Assembly (NCBI RefSeq): GCF_009766095.1
Contig: NZ_LMUD01000039.1
Location: 158,381-222,380, forward strand
DNA from: Granulicella sp. S190
GTDB lineage: Bacteria; Acidobacteriota; Terriglobia; Terriglobales; Acidobacteriaceae
Direction of reading: 5' to 3'
DNA: 64,000 nt
Shown here piece by piece: positions 40,692 through 48,949 of the stretch. Position 1 is the stretch's first letter, and every line of letters starts with the position of its first letter. Below the pieces are notes generated by a model. The model made no database searches, had not been told where the DNA came from, and was given only the letters and a program-made list of their open reading frames with translations. Both the position numbers and the translations under genes were made by a program.

Positions 40692-41677
40692 CTCATGTGC
40701 AATCAAGCCGCATCGCCGGTTTAGGCCATTATGTTCCTGAAAGACGTGTCGAGAATGCTGAGATCGAGGCGAGGCTTGGCCTTGAATCCGGTTGGATCGA
40801 ACGTCGAACCGGCATCCGCGCGCGGCGTTGGGCCGCTCCCGATGAAGCGCTCACGGATCTCGCTCTTAAGGCTGGTGACATGGCCCTGAAGGATGCGGGT
40901 ATCGCGCGTGCGGATGTGGCGCTGACACTTCTCGCAACGTCAACGCCTGATCACCTGTTGCCGCCATCCGCTCCGCTACTCGCTCATCGATTGAATCTCC
41001 CGAACTCAGGTGCCATCGATCTCGCTGGCGCTTGTTCAGGATTCCTTTACGCTTTGACCCTGGCCGATGGTTTCGTCAGGACGCAGGGAAAGCCCGTCCT
41101 CATTGTGGCCGCCAATATCTTGAGCCGACGTATCAATCCAGAGGAACGCGGCAGCGCAATTTTATTTGCCGACGCAGCTGGAGCGATTGTTCTTGCTCCT
41201 TCCTCCTCACCGAGCACTGGCATACTCGGGGTCGACTTGGTATCTGACGGAAGTCACTATGATCTGATTTCGATTCCCGCTGGCGGAAGCAGGAGGCCCT
41301 TCGCTGCTGGCATGGACCCTAAAGAACTGCTGATGACGATGAGCAATGGCAGATCGGTATTCTCTCAAGCTGTGCGTATGATGACTGGATGTTCCATTCG
41401 CGCCATGGAACAGGCTGGACTGACGCCGGAAAACATCGATCGGTTTGTACCCCACCAAGCCAACGTCCGCCTCTTCGAAGCTGTCTGCGAAAATCTTGGA
41501 CTGGCAAGCAGCAAGACTATCCGGACGATCGAGGAGTTCGGAAACTCCTCGGCAGCTACCATTCCGTTGTCTTTGTCTCTCGCCAATAGAGATCGCCCCT
41601 TCGTCTCAGGTGAACGATTGCTCCTGACTGCTGCGGGGGCCGGTCTGACCGGGGGGAGCATCGTCTTAGGGATCTAG
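40688..41677 (+). CDS. bioZ: BioZ, FabH-like 3-oxopimeloyl-ACP synthase
   Basis: 329 residues from GTG 40688. The thiolase-fold KAS III triad is intact: Cys in [12 protein letters not shown] (about residue 116), His in [13 protein letters not shown] and Asn in [14 protein letters not shown]. Sequence alone would say FabH. Position as last gene of bioBFDA with a 4-bp overlap identifies it as BioZ, which in Agrobacterium and relatives condenses glutaryl-CoA with malonyl-ACP to give the pimeloyl precursor, bypassing BioC/BioH. It therefore supplies the substrate for BioF. No terminator is evident after its stop. Confidence 0.88.
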   Translation: MTHVQSSRIAGLGHYVPERRVENAEIEARLGLESGWIERRTGIRARRWAAPDEALTDLALKAGDMALKDAGIARADVALTLLATSTPDHLLPPSAPLLAHRLNLPNSGAIDLAGACSGFLYALTLADGFVRTQGKPVLIVAANILSRRINPEERGSAILFADAAGAIVLAPSSSPSTGILGVDLVSDGSHYDLISIPAGGSRRPFAAGMDPKELLMTMSNGRSVFSQAVRMMTGCSIRAMEQAGLTPENIDRFVPHQANVRLFEAVCENLGLASSKTIRTIEEFGNSSAATIPLSLSLANRDRPFVSGERLLLTAAGAGLTGGSIVLGI

Positions 41678-41851
41678 TGATGAGTGAGTCTAGAGCAGAT
41701 GTCTCGGAGAGCACTCGACCAACCTTCAAAAAATAGACGAATTGATATCTGCCTCCCGAGAAAACGAGAGATGGACGGGCGACTTCACCATAGCCGTCGG
41801 TTGGCGTACATGAGCTACCTTCCTGAAGGACCACTCAAATGCACGCGCTGA

Positions 41852-42148
41852 CCGCGGTTAGGCGACGACAAAGTTTCGCGCTGTGCGAGCATCGATAATA
41901 CTCGCGAACGACTCGCATTACAACGCTATCTCGACAGCATCGAGAACGCAGACGAAGATCAACGGGCAAGCTTCGATCCATCCGCCAATGAAGAACAGGT
42001 CGCTTGCTGTGAAGCGGCGGGCATGCCTCATATTCCGGCAAGCGAACAGTCAATAATCAGGGCAATAATCAAGGGCGATGACATCCTTGTGTGCACGAAG
42101 GCAATTGTCAAAGGGGAGGAAGGCGGCGGGATATCGGTTGCGATTTAA
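41852..42148 (+). pseudogene. Coding-like open frame without a start codon
   Basis: 98 codons are open after a TGA at 41849 and read as protein-like sequence (IDNTRERLALQRYLDSIENA, ASEQSIIRAIIKGDDILVC) ending ISVAI. There is no ATG, GTG or TTG before the internal Met in AGMPHI, and the 3' end runs into the antisense of the Lrp gene. It looks like the C-terminal remnant of a gene left behind the biotin operon, but chance cannot be excluded. Nothing else is seen in 41678-42107. Confidence 0.3.
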
Positions 42149-42548
42149 CGATGCAGGTTACGGTATGAGCATGATCGTGAAATTGTTCCAAGGCCTCATC
42201 CATGTCATCCAAAGAACGAAGACAAAGGCGTACAAAGAAGCAGTCTTCACCTGTGACTTTGTCGCATTCGATGATGCCAGGTGTCTCGATAATCATCCGT
42301 TCGACAACTCGAAGTTTACCGGGAAGCGGATTAATACGGACCATCGCCACGATGGTGTATCCGAGCTTTTTCAGGTCGACGTTGATGGTATATCCGGCGA
42401 TCTGCCCTCGTTCTTCCAGGCGTCGTAGTCTCTCTCCCGTGCTCGGAGAGGTCAGTCCCACGCTGCCCGCGAGCTCCTTCAAGGAAATCCTGGAGTTTGT
42501 GGCGATAGTTCGGAGGATCTCTTTATCCAGGTCATTTAAGTCGTTCAC
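42108..42548 (-). CDS. Lrp/AsnC-family transcriptional regulator
   Basis: 146 residues. The N-terminal helix-turn-helix is typical (LDKEILRTIATNSRISLKELA, SVGLTSPSTGERLRRLEERGQI, GYTINVDLKKLGY), followed by the RAM effector domain with TGEDCFFVRLCLRSLDDMDEALEQF. The family forms octameric rings that bind small amino-acid-like ligands. It is divergent from the MDR oxidoreductase gene with a 137-bp spacer, so it probably controls that gene. The central ligand-contact part is not diagnostic of a specific amino acid. Confidence 0.9.
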   Translation of the reverse strand: MNDLNDLDKEILRTIATNSRISLKELAGSVGLTSPSTGERLRRLEERGQIAGYTINVDLKKLGYTIVAMVRINPLPGKLRVVERMIIETPGIIECDKVTGEDCFFVRLCLRSLDDMDEALEQFHDHAHTVTCIVKSQPISRRLPPL

Positions 42549-42685
42549 GAAGCGTTTCCCCGATTAAGTAGAAAAACTAGATGGAAAGCCTTCTATAAAA
42601 AGGATCTTACACTCGTTAGCCTTCGTTTCTCTATTCCTTTTCGTGGGAATTCCTCGAATAATGAAGGAGGTTAAGGAGAACATAT

Positions 42686-43720
42686 ATGAAGATTCGTACC
42701 CTTACAGTTTCGCCATCCCGGCGTCTTGAGGATCTGGTATTGGTAGAGAAGCCAGCGCAACAAGTGCTTTTAGAGGGACAGATCCGGGTACAGATGGAGG
42801 CTCTCGGACTAAACTTCCGCGATCTGCTGGTCGCCACGGCCTATGAACGGTGGGCATCGCCGGAGGGGCGCGTCCTCGGCTCCGATGGTGTTGGGATCGT
42901 GAGCGAGCTTGGTCCTGGAGTCACCCGCTTCAACGTTGGGGATCGTGTTTTGACTACCTTTCTTCCGAACTGGAGAGAGGGAGACCTGACTGCAGAGAAG
43001 AGTACCGGCGCACTTGGTGGCCCTTCCGCTGAAGGCGTATTCGCAGAACAGGTTGTATTGCAAGCCTCGGGAGCGGTTCTCGCGCCGGACTATCTTTCTC
43101 CAGTAGAAGCCGCAACCTTGCCTGTCGCGGCACTTACAGCCTGGCATGCCCTAAAACGCGCTGATGTCATGCGTAAAGGTGCGAAGGTGCTCATCGAAGG
43201 TTCCGGAGGTGTTTCGGTCTTTGCGATGCAGATGGCTTTGAGCGCAGGAGCAACGGTTTTCGCGGTTGGCCGTTCCGATAAAAAGCTCGAACGTTTGAAG
43301 ATGCTGGGAGCAGCGGCAACCCTGAATTCCTCTACTACGCCAGATTGGGGGAGCCGTATATTCGATATGGCAGACGGTAAAGGCGTCGATGCCGTGATCG
43401 ATATTGGCGGAGCGAGCACGTTGAACCAGGCTATTGAAGCGACGGCTTTTGGCGGCACTGTCAGCGTGGTAGGTCTTGCCGGTGGTTTGCAGGTGGAGAT
43501 GAATCTTGCAGATATCTTCAGGAAGAATATTCGCCTGGACGGGATTGAAACTGGATCGCGGACCATGCTGGAGGAGATGATCCGCTGGTTTGAGCAGCAT
43601 CAAATACGGCCCATTATCGACAGCACATTCTCCTTCGAAAAAAGCAGAGACGCCTTCCTGCATCTGCAAGAGGCAAACCATTTCGGAAAGATTGGCATAG
43701 AGTTGGGTCCTCGCGTCTAG
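42686..43720 (+). CDS. Zinc-free MDR oxidoreductase (quinone oxidoreductase-like)
   Basis: 344 residues with AAGGAG about 8 bp before the ATG. The GroES-like N-terminal half (LGLNFRDLLVATA, VLGSDGVGIVSELGPGVTRFNVGDRV) lacks the Cys/His zinc ligands of classical alcohol dehydrogenases. The Rossmann half begins AKVLIEGSGGVSVFAMQMALSAGA, and the lack of an acidic residue after strand 2 (AVGRSDKK) suggests NADPH. Relatives reduce quinones or 2-alkenals or act on alcohols. It is probably regulated by the divergent Lrp-type gene. Substrate unknown. Confidence 0.85.
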   Translation: MKIRTLTVSPSRRLEDLVLVEKPAQQVLLEGQIRVQMEALGLNFRDLLVATAYERWASPEGRVLGSDGVGIVSELGPGVTRFNVGDRVLTTFLPNWREGDLTAEKSTGALGGPSAEGVFAEQVVLQASGAVLAPDYLSPVEAATLPVAALTAWHALKRADVMRKGAKVLIEGSGGVSVFAMQMALSAGATVFAVGRSDKKLERLKMLGAAATLNSSTTPDWGSRIFDMADGKGVDAVIDIGGASTLNQAIEATAFGGTVSVVGLAGGLQVEMNLADIFRKNIRLDGIETGSRTMLEEMIRWFEQHQIRPIIDSTFSFEKSRDAFLHLQEANHFGKIGIELGPRV

Positions 43721-44136
43721 CTAGAGGGCAGCAGAGAAACAAAGCTATCGCGGCACACATCCAATCTGGGCTTGGAGAGTTTGGCTTTGATCGTTGCCTG
43801 CTTGTTGTCGGCCATCTTTAGTGGCCACGGAGCCCACACCCCAGCGGAGTAGCCTTCTTCTGCGTTGCTTTTATTCCCACTCAAACCGCGCAGCGGATAC
43901 GACAGTTGATCACTCTGAGAACGAAGCCCACTGGCAGCCGTAGACGGGCATAACTTCAAGCCCATCGCTCCGACCGCTGGGGGCAGCCACCGATTTATTC
44001 CTCCGAATAAAGAAGGGCTCTTCGGCAGCACCAGAAAGTAACTCACCAAGTCCCATCACAAACTGAGAAGCAAAACCGGCCTGTTACAATTGCTGCGAAA
44101 TAGCTACCAAATCTGTCTTCCAGTAGAGGTTCTTCC
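43721..44136. other. 416-bp spacer without a supported gene
   Basis: A minus-strand frame of 110 codons (43717-44049) is open, but it has no ribosome site and unconvincing composition. I see no hairpin terminator after the MDR gene and no RNA gene. Confidence 0.4.
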
Positions 44137-45894
44137 ATGCAGTTGTCCGGCGCGGAACCGAATTTCAGTACGCCCTCAGGCGTCCACGGCAAAGACAATC
44201 GCTTCTCCGTCGTCCTCATAAAACCCTCTCACTACGATGACGAAGGATACGTCATCCAGTGGTTTCGCTCCGCCGTCCCCTCCAACTCGCTCGCCGTTAT
44301 GCATGGCCTCACGCTCGACGCCCGCGCCCGCGCAATCCTCGGCCCAGAGATCGACATCGACGTCCAATCCGTGGATGAGGACAACACGCGTATCCGGACC
44401 CGCCGCCTCATCAAGCAGCTCAAAGGCCAGCGCGGAATCGTCATCCTTGTCGGCGTCCAGTCCAACCAGTTTCCCCGCGCAATGGATATCGCACGCCCCC
44501 TGCGAGTCGCGGGCATCCCCGTCTGCCTCGGAGGCTTTCACGTATCCGGAAGCATCTCCATGCTCGGCGGCGTCACGCCCGAGCTGCAATCCGCCATGGA
44601 CCTGGGCATCTCACTCTTCGCCGGAGAAGCCGAAGAAGGCCGTCTCGACCTCGTCCTCCACGACGCCTGGCACAATCGGCTCAAACCGCTCTACAACTAC
44701 CTCAACGATCTGCCCTCGCTCGAAGGAGCTCCCGCTCCCATGCTCCCTGCCGCCACCATTCGCGGCACCATCGGCAAGTACACCAGCTTCGACGCTGGTC
44801 GTGGCTGTCCCTTCCAGTGCTCCTTCTGCACCATCATCAACGTCCAGGGAAGAAAGTCTCGTCGCCGCACCGTCGAAGAGGTCGAACAGATCGTTCGCAA
44901 CAACCTCAAACAAGGCGTCGCGCGCTTCTTCATCACCGATGACAATTTCGCCCGAAACACCGACTGGGAAAAGATCTTTGACCGCCTCATCGAGATGCGC
45001 GAACAGGAAAATCTCAACATCAAGTTCATGATCCAGGTAGACACCATGTGTCACCGGCTGCCGCACTTCATCGAAAAGGCCGGAAGAGCTGGCGTCCGCA
45101 GAGTCTTCATCGGCCTCGAAAGCATCAATCCCGTCAGCCTCGCCAGCGCACATAAGAAACAAAACAAGATCTCCGAATACCGCAAGATGCTCCTCGCCTG
45201 GAAGCAGGCCGGAGCCATCGTCTTCGCCGGATACATCATCGGCTTTCCCGGCGAAACCCCTGAGTCCGTACTCCACGACATTCGCGTCATTCAAAAAGAG
45301 CTCGCCATCGATCTCCTCGAGCCTCACTGTCTCACCGCCCTGCCCGGCTCCGCGGATCACCAGCAGCTTCACGCTGCCGGAGCCTATCTCGACCCCGACC
45401 TGAACAAGTACGACCTCGAGCACGTCACCACGACTCACTCCACAATGTCGACGGATCAGTGGGAGAAGCTCTACCGCGACACCTGGAAAGAGTTCTACAC
45501 CCCGGAACACATGGAGACCGTGATCCGCCGCGCCGTCGCGACCGGTATCAGCTCCTCGAACATGATGGTGCTTCTGCTCTGGTTCCACTTCTGCATCGTC
45601 TACGAGAAGATCGACCCCCTGCAGGGTGGTTATCTGCGTCGCAAATACCGCTGCGACCGCCGCCCTACCCTCCCCGTCCAAAGCCTGTTCAGTTTCTATC
45701 CCCGTTACGTCTCCGACCTCGTCTACAAGCACTACCGGATGGCTCGCCTGGCGTGGCGATTCCATAACTTCAAAGAGCGCCTCAAACGCGAACCAGCGGC
45801 AAAAAACTACTCCGACCTGGCCCTCACCGCCGACGAGGACACCGACACCAGCGCACTCGAGATGATGCTCACCCAGATTTCAGTTGCCCGCTGA
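44137..45894 (+). CDS. Cobalamin-binding-domain radical SAM protein
   Basis: 585 residues. An N-terminal Rossmann-like B12-binding domain covers about residues 20-180 (VVLIKPSHYDDEGYV, ILVGVQSNQFPRAMDIA, GIPVCLGGFHVSG). It lacks the strict DxHxxG, as many of the class do. The radical SAM core starts with GRGCPFQCSFC near residues 224-232 (CxxxCxxC) and continues GIAR-like strand FFITDDNFARN and GYIIGFPGETPES. The C-terminal 150 residues are rich in aromatic and basic residues. Members methylate or rearrange unactivated carbons in lipids, hopanoids or secondary metabolites. Nothing nearby reveals the substrate. Confidence 0.83.
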   Translation: MQLSGAEPNFSTPSGVHGKDNRFSVVLIKPSHYDDEGYVIQWFRSAVPSNSLAVMHGLTLDARARAILGPEIDIDVQSVDEDNTRIRTRRLIKQLKGQRGIVILVGVQSNQFPRAMDIARPLRVAGIPVCLGGFHVSGSISMLGGVTPELQSAMDLGISLFAGEAEEGRLDLVLHDAWHNRLKPLYNYLNDLPSLEGAPAPMLPAATIRGTIGKYTSFDAGRGCPFQCSFCTIINVQGRKSRRRTVEEVEQIVRNNLKQGVARFFITDDNFARNTDWEKIFDRLIEMREQENLNIKFMIQVDTMCHRLPHFIEKAGRAGVRRVFIGLESINPVSLASAHKKQNKISEYRKMLLAWKQAGAIVFAGYIIGFPGETPESVLHDIRVIQKELAIDLLEPHCLTALPGSADHQQLHAAGAYLDPDLNKYDLEHVTTTHSTMSTDQWEKLYRDTWKEFYTPEHMETVIRRAVATGISSSNMMVLLLWFHFCIVYEKIDPLQGGYLRRKYRCDRRPTLPVQSLFSFYPRYVSDLVYKHYRMARLAWRFHNFKERLKREPAAKNYSDLALTADEDTDTSALEMMLTQISVAR

Positions 45895-45945
45895 CTGAAC
45901 CCTAAAAATATCAGTCGCAACCAACGGGAGCGTCAACCAAAGGGG

Positions 45946-45990
45946 TATACACGTCACAAAGTGACCGCCGGACGCGCAGGGCAAACCTCG
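45946..45990. repeat. REP-like element, fourth copy
   Basis: GTCACAAAGTGAC (45953-45965), preceded by GGTATACAC and followed by CGCCGGACGCGCAGGGCAAACCTCG. It lies 60 bp after the radical SAM gene stop, upstream of the proline dehydrogenase gene. It matches the 34505 copy beyond the palindromic core. Confidence 0.65.
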
Positions 45991-46061
45991 CTCTGGCACT
46001 CGTCATTGCTCCCATGAAACAATAGAACTCGCGCTAATTCGCAAATTCAGGGGTACCACGT

Positions 46062-46997
46062 TTGCTTCGATCTGCTTTTATTGCTCTCTCTCAAAACAAG
46101 TCCCTTCGCTCGTTCTCAGAGCGCTCCACGATGGGAAAAAAGATGTCCGGCCGCTTCGTCGCTGGCATGTCCGTGGAAGAGGCACTCGCCGCCTGTCAGC
46201 GCGTCAACAAGGAAGGCATCGCCGTCAGCCTCGACTCCCTTGGGGAATCTGTCACTAGCGAAGCAGAAGCCCGCAGATCAGCCGACATCTACCATCAGCT
46301 CCTCGACGCCATCCGCGTGCGCGGTCTCAATGCCAACGTCAGCGTCAAACTTTCGCAGGTCGGAATGGACTTCGATCCCGCGCTGGCCGAGCGGATCGTC
46401 GGTGAGATGGTCGAGCACGCCGCCCACGTCCAATCCTTCGTTCGCATCGACATGGAAGGCTCCCCCTACACCGAAGCCACCATCGCCATGACGGAGCGCC
46501 TCGCCGCAAAGTTTCCCGGCGCCGTCGGCACTGTCCTTCAGGCCTATCTCTTTCGCACTGAAGCCGATACCGAACGCCTGCTCAACAAAGGCATTCGCAT
46601 CCGTCTCTGCAAGGGAGCCTACAAGGAAGGCCCCGAGATCGCCTTCCCCGCCAAGTCCGACGTGGATGCCAACTACGTCAAGCTCATGAAGCGCATGGTC
46701 ACCTTCTGCAACCCGGCGACGGGTAAGGGTGTCTTCTGCGGCATCGCCACTCACGACGAGGTCATCGTGGAGCAGATGCGCGCCTTTGTCCGCGAGCACA
46801 ATCTGGACAAATCCGCCTTCGAGTTCCAGATGCTCTACGGCGTTCGCCGCGACCTCCAGCGCCGTCTCGCCGCCGAAGGCTTTGGCGTCCGCGTCTACGT
46901 TCCTTTCGGTCCTGAGTGGTACCCCTACTTCATGCGCCGCCTAGCCGAGCGCCCCGCCAACGTCATCTTTCTCGCCAAAAATTTCTTCAAAAACTAG
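46062..46997 (+). CDS. Proline dehydrogenase
   Basis: 311 residues, starting at TTG 46062; an ATG further in (46131) would remove the first helix. The TIM-barrel ProDH motifs are present: NVSVKLSQVGMDFDP, SFVRIDMEGSPYTE, VLQAYLFRTEADTERL, RIRLCKGAYKEG, ATHDE and, at the C terminus, FQMLYGVRRDLQRRL and VYVPFGPEWYPYFMRRLAERP with the Arg pair that binds the proline carboxylate. It oxidises proline to pyrroline-5-carboxylate using FAD and passes electrons to quinone. The P5C dehydrogenase partner is not adjacent, as is usual for monofunctional ProDH. Confidence 0.93.
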   Translation: MLRSAFIALSQNKSLRSFSERSTMGKKMSGRFVAGMSVEEALAACQRVNKEGIAVSLDSLGESVTSEAEARRSADIYHQLLDAIRVRGLNANVSVKLSQVGMDFDPALAERIVGEMVEHAAHVQSFVRIDMEGSPYTEATIAMTERLAAKFPGAVGTVLQAYLFRTEADTERLLNKGIRIRLCKGAYKEGPEIAFPAKSDVDANYVKLMKRMVTFCNPATGKGVFCGIATHDEVIVEQMRAFVREHNLDKSAFEFQMLYGVRRDLQRRLAAEGFGVRVYVPFGPEWYPYFMRRLAERPANVIFLAKNFFKN

Positions 46998-47218
46998 GCG
47001 TCGAGAGTCGTATTTTGGTAAGAAAAATTCAGGTGTGGTTGGGCGTCGGGTTTTCGTTGTTTTGCTGTGTTTTTGAGGGGTGTTTTTGGAAAAAGTGGGT
47101 GGCTGGCGGTGGTTTTTTGCTGGTGAGACCGTGGTGGATGGGTGGTGAAACGTGGCGCGTTGAAGGTGCTTTTTCAACAACGAAAAACACGCCACGTTTT
47201 TGAACTTTATTTTCAGGC
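46998..47218. other. Strand-asymmetric GT/AC-rich element with terminal hairpin
   Basis: 220 bp, almost free of A and C on the plus strand in its first two thirds (for example GGGTTTTCGTTGTTTTGCTG), so extremely AC-rich on the minus strand. It ends with a nested hairpin: AAACGTGGCG (47150-47159) pairs with CGCCACGTTT (47190-47201 region), with an inner GTTGAA/TTCAAC. Open frames on the minus strand read Pro/Thr/Lys/His-rich low-complexity peptide and are probably artefacts. It may be a noncoding RNA or repeat rather than a gene. Confidence 0.5.
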
Positions 47219-48463
47219 TCAGCGCGAAGCAGACTGAACAGGAACAGGCTCCGCAAGCAGCCTCTCTACCAGTTCCGTAGTCTCCTTGATCAGAGCCTCA
47301 TGCGCCGGAGGATTGGCCGGCCCCGCAAAGCCTGCATGAATCTCCTTCACTCGCCCATCCCGCCCTAAGAAGAACGAGGTCGGCCAGCAGTTCAAGTTCA
47401 CGGCCTGCGGAATCTTTTCAGCCAACTGCTCGGTCTCCCCGGCTAGCAAAACCGTGTAGGTAAGGCCGTATTTTTCAATAAACGCATGCAATCGCGTAGG
47501 ATCCTTCAGGTGATCCTCCTCTTCAAACGACAGGTTCACAACCTCCAATCCCTGGCTGTGAAACTGCTTGTAGAGGCTCTCCAGCATCGGAGCCTCGTCA
47601 TGGCAGTTAGGGCACCACGACCCGCCGATCGCAACAATCACAACTTTCCCATCGAACTGCGGATCGGTATTTGAAACCAGCTTCCCGCTGAGGTCCGGAA
47701 AGCTGAAAGCAAACCTCGCCGAGGGGTCCTTCACCGTCGTCTGCTGCGTCGGATCGGTCATGCCGGGAAGCTCCGCAGCTCGCGCCTGTGCAGGCCTGCG
47801 AGCGACAAGGTTCTGCTGCTCGTTCACGTCGGCCCGCAGCTTGTTTGAGACCAGCAACGTTCCATCCACCTGCGGAACAACGCTATAAAGCGCAGGGCCA
47901 GCAGCTGTGAAATGGCCGATCAGATACTCCTTCCCTGTCCACCTTCCATAGAGCGCGCCGGTATCTCCATCGATCCGTTGAATCACCGCTTTCACTTCGT
48001 TCGAGCGATCGAGGGGTTCCATGCGAAGCTGCCACGCCGACTCTCCCTTGGAGGATTTGACCTCTACCTCCCAATCCCCGGGAATAGGCGGACCGTCGGC
48101 TTTCGTATCAGTGGCGGCTGAACTATGTATCGTCAAATCGACCGGGTAGCGGGTAGCAATCGTGCCGAAGGTTCCGGTCAGATGACCATCGACTACCGTC
48201 GCGTCGATGGTTCGAGCGAAGTAGTTGAATGTGACGAGCAGATGATTGCCGACAAAGCTCACGCTAGAAGCAGGACTACGCTCAGGGCCGTTAAGAAGTG
48301 CCGCATGCAGATCCTTCCCCATACCCGTAATCTCAAGGCGAACGGGAACCTGCTGGCCGTGAACCGTGGCATCACCGACCCACGATCCGACAACTACACC
48401 TTGCTTCGAACCCTGAGCTGCGGCAGAGAGAGCGACCAGAAAAAGACTGGCGAAGAGCTTCAT
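47219..48463 (-). CDS. Exported thioredoxin-fold protein with N-terminal extension
   Basis: 414 residues. After a signal peptide (LFASLFLVALSAAAQ) come about 250 residues of beta-rich sequence with two similar halves (GSWVGDATVHGQQVPVRLEITG and PGDWEVEVKSSKGESAWQLRME). A TlpA/AhpC-type thioredoxin domain follows, with IGGSWCPNCHDEAPMLESLY and the cis-Pro region NCWPTSFFLGRDGRV. The WCPNC site should be redox active in the periplasm. The N-terminal domain is not identified, perhaps a ligand- or lipid-binding beta-sandwich. Similar two-part proteins are frequent in Acidobacteria and Bacteroidetes. Confidence 0.82.
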   Translation of the reverse strand: MKLFASLFLVALSAAAQGSKQGVVVGSWVGDATVHGQQVPVRLEITGMGKDLHAALLNGPERSPASSVSFVGNHLLVTFNYFARTIDATVVDGHLTGTFGTIATRYPVDLTIHSSAATDTKADGPPIPGDWEVEVKSSKGESAWQLRMEPLDRSNEVKAVIQRIDGDTGALYGRWTGKEYLIGHFTAAGPALYSVVPQVDGTLLVSNKLRADVNEQQNLVARRPAQARAAELPGMTDPTQQTTVKDPSARFAFSFPDLSGKLVSNTDPQFDGKVVIVAIGGSWCPNCHDEAPMLESLYKQFHSQGLEVVNLSFEEEDHLKDPTRLHAFIEKYGLTYTVLLAGETEQLAEKIPQAVNLNCWPTSFFLGRDGRVKEIHAGFAGPANPPAHEALIKETTELVERLLAEPVPVQSASR

Positions 48464-48720
48464 AGAAGATCTCGATTCTTTAGGATTGTGTGAGGAAGTC
48501 TAAATGGAATCCGCGGAACTCAGCGGACCCAGAGCACAGAGCTATGCCAGCGGGGAGCGGCGACAACAACAGAAGCTGTGCTGCATGTGCATAAGAACAG
48601 GTTAGGCCGACCAGCATATCCAGGTCAAGCCCATACGAAAGCGCCCTCGCGCAAAGGAAGTACTCTCCCTCTTCCAAAGTTGTATGGATAGTCAACCAGA
48701 GCAGGCGCAGACTGTATCCA

Positions 48721-48870
48721 CTATGGGGAGGAAGACCGTTCAGGAGACATCGTTCGGATCTGTTTAGACTTCGCGATCACCTCGCCGCAATCCTGTTTGG
48801 CTTGATCGTATACATCCAGAAGATGTCCTCTAGACGCTGGGCCACAAAGCAGACGGTGTTCCTCACTCAT
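48721..48870 (-). CDS. Possible 49-residue protein
   Basis: From ATG 48870 a frame of 49 codons reads MSEEHRLLCGPASRG, then a charged helix (LLDVYDQAKQDCGEVIAKSK) and ends SPERSSSP. GGGAGGGGGTAGGG lies just upstream, a purine-rich but imperfect ribosome site. The composition fits the short helical soluble proteins common in Acidobacterial intergenic regions. No family is recognised. The rest of 48464-48949 shows no other gene. Confidence 0.35.
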   Translation of the reverse strand: MSEEHRLLCGPASRGHLLDVYDQAKQDCGEVIAKSKQIRTMSPERSSSP

Positions 48871-48897
48871 AGCCCTACCCCCTCCCTGCAATGAAAA

Positions 48898-48919
48898 ATA
48901 GCCGCCTTCGGGCGGCTAT
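48898..48919 (-). terminator. Terminator of the DUF3106 gene
   Basis: ATAGCCGCC-TTCG-GGCGGCTAT: a perfect 9-bp stem with the very stable UUCG-type tetraloop, 31 bp past the stop. It is followed on the minus strand by TTTTTCATTG. Confidence 0.93.
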
Positions 48920-48949
48920 CTCCTCTGCAAGTATCTGCCAACGAGTCGA

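Noticed and set aside
40688..41677. Calling the FabH-like gene fabH
   Set aside because: Catalytic residues do not separate FabH from BioZ, but the 4-bp overlap as last gene of bioBFDA and the BioR operator favour BioZ.
43717..44049. 110-codon minus-strand frame after the MDR gene
   Set aside because: No ribosome site, odd composition and overlap with the MDR stop; no family resemblance.
44611..45765. 384-codon minus-strand frame over the radical SAM gene
   Set aside because: Antisense of a gene with an intact CxxxCxxC motif; composition is typical of a GC-rich shadow.
46916..47256. Short frames in the AC-rich element
   Set aside because: Frames on both strands are low-complexity, lack ribosome sites and overlap one another; treated as noncoding element.
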